Assembly (NCBI GenBank): GCA_026710085.1
Contig: JAPORT010000088.1
Coordinates: 1-64,000 of the forward strand
From: Flavobacteriaceae bacterium
GTDB lineage: Bacteria; Bacteroidota; Bacteroidia; Flavobacteriales; Flavobacteriaceae
Reading direction: 5' to 3'
Length of the DNA stretch: 64,000 nt
Shown here: positions 28,538 to 36,520 of the stretch, in pieces
Numbering within the stretch: position 1 is the stretch's first letter
Layout: the number at the start of each line of letters is the position of its first letter
Notes under the pieces: generated by a model
Databases searched by the model: none
Seen by the model: only the letters and a program-made list of their open reading frames with translations
Told to the model about the DNA's origin: nothing
Made by a program: the position numbers and the translations under genes

Positions 28538-29359
28538 TCAATTGAATAGTTTTTTTGGAATATGACAGACGGGTATAGGAGACATTTTATGTCGATTCTG
28601 GTTGTGAAAGTGTTGATAGGTCGTTAAAACGCTTTTTCTTTCATTAGAAAGTTTATGTTGATCTAGAGAGTTCTCCGATTGGTACATTGCCCATTCTAAT
28701 GCATCGTAAGTTACTCCTAACTGATCTTGATCTGTTCGTTGATCAGACCAAAGACCATCAGTTGGTTGAGCTTGTAGAATGGATGAATTAATTCCCAAAT
28801 GGGAAGCTAGTTGGTAAACATGAGATTTAAGTAAATCAGCTATGGGACTGATATCGACCCCTCCGTCTCCGTATTTTGTAAAAAACCCGACTCCAAAATC
28901 TTCAACCTTATTACCCGTACCAACTACTAGATATTGTTCGGCGGTAGCAAAATAGTACAGAGTCACCATGCGCAGTCTTGAACGAGAATTTGCAAGAGAT
29001 AAATTGATGTGTTTCGAATCGATTTGGTATTCCGACATCTTATCAACAAAGGAATCAAACACGGGAGTTAGATTGACGGACTTACCGTCAACATTTGAAT
29101 ATTTTGATTCCAGCCAAGTAATATGTTCCAAAGCTCTATGGACCTGTTTTTTTTCTTGGTGGATATTCATTTCCAAACAAAGAGTTTTATATCCTGTTAG
29201 GGCGCAAAGAGTGGAGGTTAAAGCTGAATCAATGCCTCCAGAAATACCGATAACAAAACCGTTCAGACGGGATTGATGGATATAAAGTTTTAACCAATCA
29301 ACTATATGGTCGATAACCTTTTGTGGAGAACTAACTTGAGGTATTTTGGAATCATTCAT
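28538..29359 (-). CDS. nadE: NAD synthetase (ammonia-dependent type)
   Basis: 273 residues. GISGGIDSALTST is the PP-loop ATP motif; GTGNKVEDFGVGFFTKYGDG and SPIADLLKSHVYQLA are NadE signatures for deamido-NAD binding. No glutaminase domain, so ammonia is the nitrogen donor. It is divergent from gldB with only 26 bases between the ATGs, the usual flavobacterial nadE-gldB-gldC arrangement. Confidence 0.93.
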   Translation of the reverse strand: MNDSKIPQVSSPQKVIDHIVDWLKLYIHQSRLNGFVIGISGGIDSALTSTLCALTGYKTLCLEMNIHQEKKQVHRALEHITWLESKYSNVDGKSVNLTPVFDSFVDKMSEYQIDSKHINLSLANSRSRLRMVTLYYFATAEQYLVVGTGNKVEDFGVGFFTKYGDGGVDISPIADLLKSHVYQLASHLGINSSILQAQPTDGLWSDQRTDQDQLGVTYDALEWAMYQSENSLDQHKLSNERKSVLTTYQHFHNQNRHKMSPIPVCHIPKKLFN

Positions 29360-29385
29360 AGTTTATTAGATTTAACACTTCTAAA

Positions 29386-30381
29386 ATGAAAACTGAATTG
29401 CAAAAAGCAATCTTATTTTATCGAGATTATGTGATTTTGAGTTTTTTCTTAGGTGTGGTTTGTTTTAGTTGCCAAAGTAGAAAAGAAAGAATTATAAATC
29501 AAATTGAAGTTCCTTTTGAGTTGATTCGTTTTGATCAAAAGTTTAGAGACACTACCAATTTTTCTATAGAAACACTCAAACAGCAATATCCTTATTTATT
29601 TCATGTCTCTGTTTCCGATTCTATTTGGGAAGCCAAAAGAACTGACGAATGGTTTCTCAAACATCAAAGTCAAGTCAATCAAATCTACCAGCAAACGAAT
29701 GACATTGAAAAAGAACTAAGGAGTTTGTTTCAACACATCAAATACTTTTTTCCAAAAACTCAAATACCTTCAAAGGTTATTGGATTGACAAATGAAGTCG
29801 ATTATGAAACGAAAGTAGTTTATTTGGACTCGATTGTGTTGATTGCCTTAGATTCCTTTTTGGGACATGAAAATGAACTATACCAAGGAATCCACAACTA
29901 CATGAGGCCTTTTATGTCTCAAGAATACTTGGTTTCATCTGTGGCTAAAGAGATTGCCAATAAAATGGTTAAACCGATTCAATCTAGAAATTTCATATCA
30001 AAAATGATTCATCGTGGAAAAGTGTTGCATGTAATGGAAACATTATTACCAAAAAAACCATTAAAAATCCTTTTCGAATATACCGATGAACAATATCAGT
30101 GGGCAAAGCAGTATGAAAAATTAAGCTGGTATTATTTTATTGAAAAGAAACTTTTGTATCGTACAGATATGGATTTATCCAAACGATTTTTACATAATGC
30201 ACCGTATTCAAAATTTTATTTGGAAATCGATTCCGATTCTTCACCTCGTATTGGAGAATACCTTGGATATCAAATTGTTAAATCTTTCATTAGAAAATTT
30301 CCTGAAACAACACTTGGTGAGATTATCGAAATGAAGGAAGAAGAATTGTTTATCTTGTCCAATTATAAACCTCCAAGGTAA
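29386..30381 (+). CDS. gldB: Gliding motility lipoprotein GldB
   Basis: 331 residues with a lipoprotein signal (YVILSFFLGVVCFSC) and the GldB body (FELIRFDQKF, LKQQYPYLF, YLDSIVLIALDSFLG, YMRPFMSQEYLVSSV). GldB is required for gliding and type IX secretion in Flavobacterium. The gene precedes gldC with overlapping TAATG and follows divergent nadE, which confirms the assignment. The mature protein sits in the cell envelope. Presence of gldB alone does not prove motility. Confidence 0.9.
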   Translation: MKTELQKAILFYRDYVILSFFLGVVCFSCQSRKERIINQIEVPFELIRFDQKFRDTTNFSIETLKQQYPYLFHVSVSDSIWEAKRTDEWFLKHQSQVNQIYQQTNDIEKELRSLFQHIKYFFPKTQIPSKVIGLTNEVDYETKVVYLDSIVLIALDSFLGHENELYQGIHNYMRPFMSQEYLVSSVAKEIANKMVKPIQSRNFISKMIHRGKVLHVMETLLPKKPLKILFEYTDEQYQWAKQYEKLSWYYFIEKKLLYRTDMDLSKRFLHNAPYSKFYLEIDSDSSPRIGEYLGYQIVKSFIRKFPETTLGEIIEMKEEELFILSNYKPPR

Positions 30382-30722
30382 TGTCAAAAGAGTCCAAACA
30401 CCAAATTAAAATTTCAGTCACTTTGGATGAAAATAAAATCCCATCAAAAATTCAATTGGATTCACCTGAAGATGGTTTTGAAAAATGCAATACTCCTGCC
30501 ATGTTACTGTCTTTGTGGGATAGAGATAATTTAGAAACCCTAAAAATAGATTTATGGATCAAACAAATGTCGGTTGATGAAATGAAGTTTTTTATTCATC
30601 AAACTTTGGATGCTTTGGGGGATACATATACAAGATCGACAAGTGATGAAGAAATGGGTGCTATTTTAAAAGAGTTCAGTCGATATTTTGCCAAGAAATT
30701 AAAATTATACGAACAAAAATAA
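30381..30722 (+). CDS. gldC: Gliding motility protein GldC
   Basis: 113 residues: KHQIKISVTLDENKIPSKIQ, then LLSLWDRDNLETLKIDLWIK and MKFFIHQTLDALGDTYTRST, the small soluble GldC of Bacteroidota. It is translationally coupled to gldB. GldC improves but is not essential for gliding in Flavobacterium. A hairpin follows at 30729-30761. Confidence 0.9.
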   Translation: MSKESKHQIKISVTLDENKIPSKIQLDSPEDGFEKCNTPAMLLSLWDRDNLETLKIDLWIKQMSVDEMKFFIHQTLDALGDTYTRSTSDEEMGAILKEFSRYFAKKLKLYEQK

Positions 30723-30728
30723 TTTGAT

Positions 30729-30761
30729 ATTGGTGATTGGAATTTGGGTCTAGTCACCAAT
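30729..30761 (+). terminator. Hairpin after gldC
   Basis: ATTGGTGA (30729-30736) pairs perfectly with TCACCAAT (30754-30761) across a 17-base loop, just after the gldC stop. No T run follows, so terminator function is only probable. Confidence 0.35.
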
Positions 30762-30769
30762 CGAGAGTG

Positions 30770-30945
30770 ATGTTTTACCAAGTCGGTGCATTCAATCAAG
30801 ACTTTAATCATAGAGATGGGAGTAATATTGCAGATGTGAAGGTGATGTTTTATTAAATTACATCGTTGAATCAATTCATTGGGGAATGGGATGTTGGTAG
30901 CGTGATTGATATGAATTTCTTAACTAGGACGTTCAACTGACCTCT
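30770..30945 (+). pseudogene. BspA/DUF285 repeat remnant
   Basis: Reads MFYQVGAFNQDFNH, a gap, then VKVMFY-stop and SLNQFIGEWDVGSVIDMNFL. These are the FNQ-IG-WDV--V-DM--MF units of the surface lipoprotein at 36.4 kb. About two and a half units remain, with stops and no start. A relic of another copy of that gene. Confidence 0.6.
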
Positions 30946-30964
30946 GAATTCATATGGAAAAACG

Positions 30965-31440
30965 TCAATGGATTTCTTTGGGCGTGGCAGAAGTTTTTTG
31001 CAACATCGACAATGCCATGGGAGACCATCGCATCTTCGGAGCCATCGAAAAACTGCTCAAACCGTTTTGACAATAGCGGTGTATTATCGGTCTAGTGGTG
31101 AAGTGTCCAAATTCATTACTCTGAAAGGAGGCAAACCCAAGATCGATCCAAAGGCGATGGATAAAGACAAGCACGATGATGAATTTCATGGCTTATGGAG
31201 ATTGCTTCAAAAGGAAAAAGCCTTCCATATCATTCATCATGACGGTGATTGATGGCGGATCGAACACCGTTTTCGGGGGATGAAGTCCGAATCAAAGTGC
31301 CGTCCGATGTTTCATTGGAAGCCATGAAGAATCAAGGCTCATTTGGCGATTGGTTCTATGGTTTTTGCCTTGACGCGGGTCTTGAGATATCCAACCAATC
31401 AAAAATCAAAGCAACTTTTTTCAGATGAGCTAATCATGAC
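30965..31440 (+). pseudogene. Transposase remnant, IS1634-like
   Basis: Pieces in different frames. GVAEVFCNIDNAMGDHRIFG is at about 30980-31065. SSGEVSKFITLKGGKPKIDP and DDEFHGLWRLLQKEKAFHII run to 31251. WRIEHRFRGMKSESKCRPMF, HWKP-stop-RIKAHLAIGS and MVFALTRVLRY run to about 31440. The IE-RFR-K-----RPMFHWKP-RIKAHLAI block is the C-terminal catalytic region of IS1634-type DDE transposases. Stops and shifts show it is inactive. From 31441 to 31796 I see no gene. Confidence 0.55.
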
Positions 31441-31796
31441 GCTTTAAACAAAGGTTCACGTATCTGTGGTGTGAGGCCATCACAGTCAACGACCTTTTTT
31501 ATGGCCGTTAAGACGCGATGAATGGCAAGAACTTATTGATTTAAGTCTTGGCATCTGCTAAAAACAATCAATAGTTTAAGTAAACAAGATAAAGCCAAAA
31601 CGGCCTGAGTTAGAGAAAAATGACAAAACTGAAAAAAAGCCTATGGATAATCAATCAGTGATGCACGGAAAACGTCGAAGTCAAGAATGGATGTTCCACT
31701 TCTAGTTGGAATATGATTATGAATTGGTTATTCATTAGTACTTTAGCGTGGAACTGAAAAAAGTAAGTAACTTGCTCTCTTGATTTGTAAAACAAC

Positions 31797-32306
31797 ATGG
31801 TTGAAATTCTCATTTTTGGAGCGGCAGTCTTATTTATACTTCTTGGATTGGCTGGAAGTGTCTTGCCGATTATCCCCGGTCCATTATCATCATGGGTTGG
31901 AATTCTGTTGCTTCACTTGACTCAAGGCGTTCCTTTTGATTGGACGATAGTTCTTGTTGCTGGAGGAGCCGCTGTTTTGATATTCGTTCTTGACTTGGTC
32001 ATGCCTGTGTTGGGTACAAAGAAGTATGGGGGATCTAAAGCATCGATTCGAGGCTGTACTATTGGTATTATTCTCGGAATCATTGTATTGGGACCTCTTG
32101 GTTTGATTGTTGGTCCTTTTCTAGGGGCGCTAGTGGGAGAATTGATTGCAAAAGGATTCAAAAAATCTGGCTCTTCTTCGATTAAAGTAGGTTTCGGAGC
32201 GTTGGTAGGGTTTGTTGTTGGAACTTTTTTTAAAGTCCTTTTTTGCTTGGGGTTATTGATGTTCTTTATCACCATTTCGGTTAAAAATTGGCATACATTG
32301 TTCTAA
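31797..32306 (+). CDS. DUF456 family membrane protein
   Basis: 169 residues, strongly hydrophobic and Gly-rich. LFILLGLAGSVLPIIPGPLS near the start and GPFLGALVGELI are DUF456 landmarks. About five membrane segments. The function of the family is unknown. Probably transcribed with the small Cys-rich membrane protein downstream, though that gene has its own -7 element. Confidence 0.8.
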   Translation: MVEILIFGAAVLFILLGLAGSVLPIIPGPLSSWVGILLLHLTQGVPFDWTIVLVAGGAAVLIFVLDLVMPVLGTKKYGGSKASIRGCTIGIILGIIVLGPLGLIVGPFLGALVGELIAKGFKKSGSSSIKVGFGALVGFVVGTFFKVLFCLGLLMFFITISVKNWHTLF

Positions 32307-32321
32307 AAACTTCATTTTTGG

Positions 32322-32329
32322 TAACTTTG
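32322..32329 (+). promoter_or_regulatory. -7 promoter element
   Basis: TAACTTTG fits TAnnTTTG; TTG lies 21 bases upstream (32298-32300). It would serve the small membrane protein and the sigma-factor/transporter genes after it. Confidence 0.5.
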
Positions 32330-32336
32330 CGTGGTC

Positions 32337-32537
32337 GTGGAATTGTTTTTGATATCAATTGTTTTGATTGGGTTGGCTTTCGGAGGAATAGCCATCAAAA
32401 TATGGGCAACCAAAAATGGACGCTTCAGCGGTACTTGTGCAAGTCAAAGTCCTTTTCTCAATAAAGCTGGACAATCATGTGGTTTTTGTGGAAAAAGACC
32501 TGATCAAACGGAGTGTCAAAAACCAACTCTCAACTAA
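32337..32537 (+). CDS. Small membrane protein with a Cys-rich tail
   Basis: 66 residues from GTG 32337 (or two codons earlier at 32331; the promoter position favours the later). One membrane helix (LFLISIVLIGLAFGGIAI) is followed by a tail with four cysteines: GTCASQSPFLNKAGQSCGFC and TEC. Short proteins of this form recur in Bacteroidota with no known role; the cysteines could hold a metal. The sigma factor starts 23 bases after its stop. Confidence 0.6.
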   Translation: MELFLISIVLIGLAFGGIAIKIWATKNGRFSGTCASQSPFLNKAGQSCGFCGKRPDQTECQKPTLN

Positions 32538-32559
32538 TTTTTTTCTTCTGAAATCTCAA

Positions 32560-33120
32560 ATGGATACTTTGTCCATAGAGGACTTGGTACATCTTGGAAA
32601 AAAGAAAGAGCAGAAAGCCTACCACGAATTATTTCGAAGGTTTTGGAAGCCCATTTATCATTTTTTGCTCAAACGAACTAATGACGAGCATGATGCTGAA
32701 CTGCTTTCAATTGAAGTCTTTACCAAAGCGTTTGATAAACTATCTTCATTTAATTTAAACTATCAGTTCGAGAATTGGCTGTTTACGATCGCTAAAAATC
32801 ACCATATTGATCATACGCGTAAAGTTGGGAAACAACAAGATTTGCATACTGATATAACATCCCAGCAATTATTTAATGTCCCGAGTGAAGTTCCTACTAT
32901 TGAAGACGATTTAATCCAAAAAGAAAAATTGGCTTTGGTATTGAGTCATTTGGACAAACTCAAAGAAGATCAGCGAGCATTAATGGAAGCCTTTTACATT
33001 GATGACCATTCATTGAAACAAGTATCCGAAAAGTTTAATTTGCCAATCAATACGGTTAAAGTTAAAATTTTTCGTTCGAGAAAGCGATTGTTACAATTAT
33101 TAAAGAATGTCGCGGATTAG
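32560..33120 (+). CDS. RNA polymerase sigma factor, ECF type
   Basis: 186 residues from ATG 32560; the frame upstream overlaps another gene and lacks family similarity. Region 2 is AYHELFRRFWKPIYHFLLKR and FTKAFDKLSSFNLNYQFENW, then LFTIAKNHHIDHTRK. Region 4 is LDKLKEDQRALMEAFYIDD and LPINTVKVKIFRSRKRL. These are the core and -35 binding domains. No anti-sigma gene is adjacent. The last 14 bases overlap the transporter gene, so the two are coupled. Confidence 0.85.
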   Translation: MDTLSIEDLVHLGKKKEQKAYHELFRRFWKPIYHFLLKRTNDEHDAELLSIEVFTKAFDKLSSFNLNYQFENWLFTIAKNHHIDHTRKVGKQQDLHTDITSQQLFNVPSEVPTIEDDLIQKEKLALVLSHLDKLKEDQRALMEAFYIDDHSLKQVSEKFNLPINTVKVKIFRSRKRLLQLLKNVAD

Positions 33121-34351
33121 TATTGCAAAATTAGGCCCTGGTTTGCTCTTTGCTGGATGTGCTGTTGGAGTATCACATTTAGTACAATCCACTCGAGCGG
33201 GCGCAGATTTTGGATGGGGACTCATCTGGGCTTTACTGTTAATTAATTTATTCAAATATCCCTTTTTTCAATATGGTCCTCGATATGCATTATCAACAGG
33301 CGAATCTCTTTTGGATGGATACTATCGACTTGGAAAAGGTTATTTAATCTTGTATTTTATTTTGAATATCGTCATGATGTTTACTGTTCAGGCAGCAGTT
33401 ACAGTTGTGACAGCAGGACTGGCAATCCAACTTTTTGGTAGCAGTAATGATATTGTTTTGTGGTGTATTCTGCTGATTGTGTTTTGTTCCATCATATTGG
33501 TATTAGGAAAATATAAGTTCCTAGACGGATTGATTAAAATAATTATGATTGTTTTGGCTGTTTGTTCTATTACAGCAGTGGTTGTTACTTTTGTTAAAGG
33601 AACTGCATCTCCTGATTTGACCATGACTCAAATCATGCCAAAAGGCTCTGAAGTACTTTTTTTATTGGCTTTTATGGGTTGGATGCCGGCTCATATGGAT
33701 GGATCCGTCTGGTATTCAATGTGGGCTATCGAAAAATCAAAAAATCAGAAAGTCACTTATAAAGAATCTCTTTTTGATTTTAATGTAGGCTATTTGGCAT
33801 CTGTGATTTTGGCTATATGCTTTTTAGCACTTGGTGCAATGGTCATGTTCGGATCGGGAGAAATATTTTCATCTCAAGGGGCTGAATTTGCTGGACAATT
33901 AATCAACCTTTACACCTCAACAATGGGGCGAATCTTTTTTGGTTTGATTGCCGTCGCTGCTTTTGCCACCATGTTGAGCACCACCATCACATGTCTTGAT
34001 GCCTCACCTCGAGTGATGACAAGATCAGTAGAATTAATGGTTCCCCAATCTGCACTTGTTAAAAGAAAAAATAGTGATAAAAAACTCTATGGTATTTGGA
34101 TGATTCTCTTGGCAGTTGGCACATCGATTATTTTTTTATCATTTCTCTCAGAAATGGGAACACTTGTGCGTCTCGCTACGGTTCTTTCATTTATATCGGC
34201 TCCCATTTATGCCACCTTGAATTTAGCCGTCGTGACTAGTAAACACATGCCAAAAGAAAGAAGACCTTCTCCAACTCTAAAATTAATCAGTATTTTGGGC
34301 ATTGTCTTTTTGCTCGGATTCACGGGTTATTTTGTATCCACTTTGTTTTAG
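33107..34351 (+). CDS. Nramp-like transporter lacking the canonical metal-site motif
   Basis: 414 residues, about eleven membrane segments. The start GPGLLFAGCAVGVSHLVQST corresponds to TM1, where true Nramp proteins have DPGN. TM6 reads FMGWMPAHMDGSVWYSMWAI in place of the usual A-MPH. TTITCLDASPRVMTR is another family landmark. So it is an Nramp-related inner-membrane transporter whose substrate is probably not the usual Mn/Fe; it could be another cation. Coupled to the sigma factor upstream. Confidence 0.75.
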   Translation: MSRISIAKLGPGLLFAGCAVGVSHLVQSTRAGADFGWGLIWALLLINLFKYPFFQYGPRYALSTGESLLDGYYRLGKGYLILYFILNIVMMFTVQAAVTVVTAGLAIQLFGSSNDIVLWCILLIVFCSIILVLGKYKFLDGLIKIIMIVLAVCSITAVVVTFVKGTASPDLTMTQIMPKGSEVLFLLAFMGWMPAHMDGSVWYSMWAIEKSKNQKVTYKESLFDFNVGYLASVILAICFLALGAMVMFGSGEIFSSQGAEFAGQLINLYTSTMGRIFFGLIAVAAFATMLSTTITCLDASPRVMTRSVELMVPQSALVKRKNSDKKLYGIWMILLAVGTSIIFLSFLSEMGTLVRLATVLSFISAPIYATLNLAVVTSKHMPKERRPSPTLKLISILGIVFLLGFTGYFVSTLF

Positions 34352-34377
34352 TGCCCTCCAAATAATTCATGCTGTTG

Positions 34378-34385
34378 TAATTTTG
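34378..34385 (+). promoter_or_regulatory. -7 promoter element for lipA
   Basis: TAATTTTG fits TAnnTTTG and ends 13 bases before the ATG at 34399. Confidence 0.45.
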
Positions 34386-34398
34386 CATGTAGTTTCGA

Positions 34399-35346
34399 AT
34401 GTCCTCTCAAACCATGCATCAACCAACCGAATCGGTTTCAACTTGGAAAAGTATAAAACCAATTCAAAAGACTTTCTCACCTTCGAAAAATGGACAACTA
34501 ACAAAAAAAAGAAAGCCACCATGGATCCGAGCAAAACTGCCCATAGGTCAAAAATATAAAGATTTAAGGCATTTGGTTGATAAGTATAAGCTACATACCA
34601 TTTGTACTTCTGGAAGCTGTCCTAATATTGGAGAATGCTGGACAGAGGGAACGGCCACTTTTATGATTTTAGGCAATATATGCACCCGTTCGTGTGGCTT
34701 TTGTGGTGTGCAAACTGGTCGTCCAAGACCTGTAAGTTGGGACGAACCTGAAAAAGTAGCTTATTCGATCCATTTGATGGGTATCAAGCACGCTGTGATT
34801 ACATCAGTAGACCGTGATGATTTAAAGGACAAAGGATCGATTTTATGGGCTGAAACTGTCAAAGCCATTCGACGTATCAGTCCCATCACCACATTAGAAA
34901 CACTTATTCCAGATTTTCAAGGAATCGAACCATGTTTGGATCGAATGCTTCAAGTGGCTCCTGAGGTCATTTCTCATAATATCGAAACGGTGCGTCGTTT
35001 GACGAGACAAGTTCGAGTCCAAGCCAAATATGATACTTCATTGGGCGTCCTGAAATATTTAAAAGAAAATGGAGCCAAAAGAACGAAATCGGGCATCATG
35101 TTAGGATTAGGTGAATTAGAACATGAAGTCTTTGAAGCCATCCAAGACTTGCATTCCGTTGGTGTTGATGTGGTTACCATTGGACAATATTTACAACCTA
35201 GTCAAAGAAATTTAGAAGTATCAGCCTTTATTCCACCAGAGCAGTTCGATAAATATCGAGAATTTGCATTAGATCTTGGTTTCAGACATGTTGAAAGTGG
35301 ACCCTTAGTCCGATCTTCCTACAAAGCACACAAACACATTGACTAG
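34399..35346 (+). CDS. lipA: Lipoyl synthase
   Basis: 315 residues. The auxiliary cluster ligands lie in CTSGSCPNIGECW and the radical SAM ligands in CTRSCGFC; the C-terminal RSSYKAHKH carries the conserved Ser that ligates the auxiliary cluster. LipA inserts two sulfurs into octanoyl groups on lipoyl domains. The first ~45 residues are a Lys/Pro-rich extension typical of the family. No lipB is next to it. Confidence 0.95.
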   Translation: MSSQTMHQPTESVSTWKSIKPIQKTFSPSKNGQLTKKRKPPWIRAKLPIGQKYKDLRHLVDKYKLHTICTSGSCPNIGECWTEGTATFMILGNICTRSCGFCGVQTGRPRPVSWDEPEKVAYSIHLMGIKHAVITSVDRDDLKDKGSILWAETVKAIRRISPITTLETLIPDFQGIEPCLDRMLQVAPEVISHNIETVRRLTRQVRVQAKYDTSLGVLKYLKENGAKRTKSGIMLGLGELEHEVFEAIQDLHSVGVDVVTIGQYLQPSQRNLEVSAFIPPEQFDKYREFALDLGFRHVESGPLVRSSYKAHKHID

Positions 35347-36356
35347 TCGTTTGGTATGGAGAGTTGATTCAAAAAGTCTGATGCATCTTTAGTGCTGAAG
35401 AACTCTAGTCTTACAGGTAAGTAAAAAACTTTGTTTGGATTAAGGACTTGAATCAACTTATAAAAATCTTTCTCAGTAGTGACAATGGATTCATTTTCCA
35501 AAGAAATTTGGGAAAAATCACTTTTAGTGTAATGATGATGATCCGGAAATGGAAGGGGGGCTATTTGTAACTCAATACTTTTCAAATGTTCAATCAATGG
35601 ATTAGGATCTACGATTCCAGTTATCAGTTTGATTTTTTGATGTTTCAAAGTTTCTAATGGATATGTTTTCTTTTGGTGGTCATAGACCTTGCTGGGATAA
35701 GAAAGTTTGGTGAAGTAAATCTTTTGATGTAATCGGGGCTTTATTTTTTTTAAAAAAAGTTTTTTAGTTTCTGTAGTTAATTGATTTGGACACTTCGTCA
35801 CCAAGATGATATCGGCACGGTTTGAACCAATGGCGAATTCTCTGAGATTCCCAACTGGAAATATATAGTCCTTAAAGTATGGACGTTGAAAAGTGGTTGT
35901 TAGAATCAGTTTATTTGGTTTCACCCATCTGTGTTGAAATACATCGTCTAGTATGATGGTTTGGAGATTTGATTTTTCTAATTCACTGATTCCATTGGCG
36001 CGATTTTCACTAATAGCTACTGATATATTGGAATACTTAGAATGAAATTGAAACGGTTCATCGCCTATCGTTTGAGGGTTATCATTGGATTTTGCCAAAA
36101 CATATCCTTTGGTAATGCGTTTGTAACCTCTACTCAATACACCAATGTTTTCTTTTTTATGTAATTGTTTTATGAGATAGTCCACGACGATTGATTTTCC
36201 AGTACCTCCCATGGAAAGATTCCCCACACCGATGAGTTTGACTGAGAATTTTTTCCTCTTGAAAATCTCCAAATCAAATAGAAAATTTCGGATGACTGTC
36301 ATCAAACCATAGACCATGCTTATCGGAAATAGCAGCCATCGAAGTTTTGTCAACAT
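35343..36356 (-). CDS. lpxK: Tetraacyldisaccharide 4'-kinase
   Basis: 337 residues. VGNLSMGGTGKSIVVDYLI is the P-loop, preceded by the membrane-associated N-terminus (LLFPISMVYGLMTVIRN). LSRGYKR, GDEPFQFHSKY and DDVFQHRWV are LpxK landmarks. It phosphorylates the lipid A disaccharide at the inner membrane. Stop codons of lpxK and lipA overlap by 4 bases on opposite strands. Confidence 0.92.
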   Translation of the reverse strand: MLTKLRWLLFPISMVYGLMTVIRNFLFDLEIFKRKKFSVKLIGVGNLSMGGTGKSIVVDYLIKQLHKKENIGVLSRGYKRITKGYVLAKSNDNPQTIGDEPFQFHSKYSNISVAISENRANGISELEKSNLQTIILDDVFQHRWVKPNKLILTTTFQRPYFKDYIFPVGNLREFAIGSNRADIILVTKCPNQLTTETKKLFLKKIKPRLHQKIYFTKLSYPSKVYDHQKKTYPLETLKHQKIKLITGIVDPNPLIEHLKSIELQIAPLPFPDHHHYTKSDFSQISLENESIVTTEKDFYKLIQVLNPNKVFYLPVRLEFFSTKDASDFLNQLSIPND

Positions 36357-36520
36357 TGCAGAGGCGTCTTAAAAAATTCAGTTCTCATGTTAATCAATAC
36401 AAAACTAAAAAGGTTTCAACTTGAAAATTGAAATGCGAAATGATTTTACTTTTGTCCATAGAGTTTAATCCAACAACCGAAGGATTATTTTTCCCCAGCA
36501 ACTCTAATAAATTAGTTCAT

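Noticed and set aside
34302..34559. Frame overlapping the start of lipA
   Set aside because: Shadow of the lipA and transporter genes in another frame; no motif.
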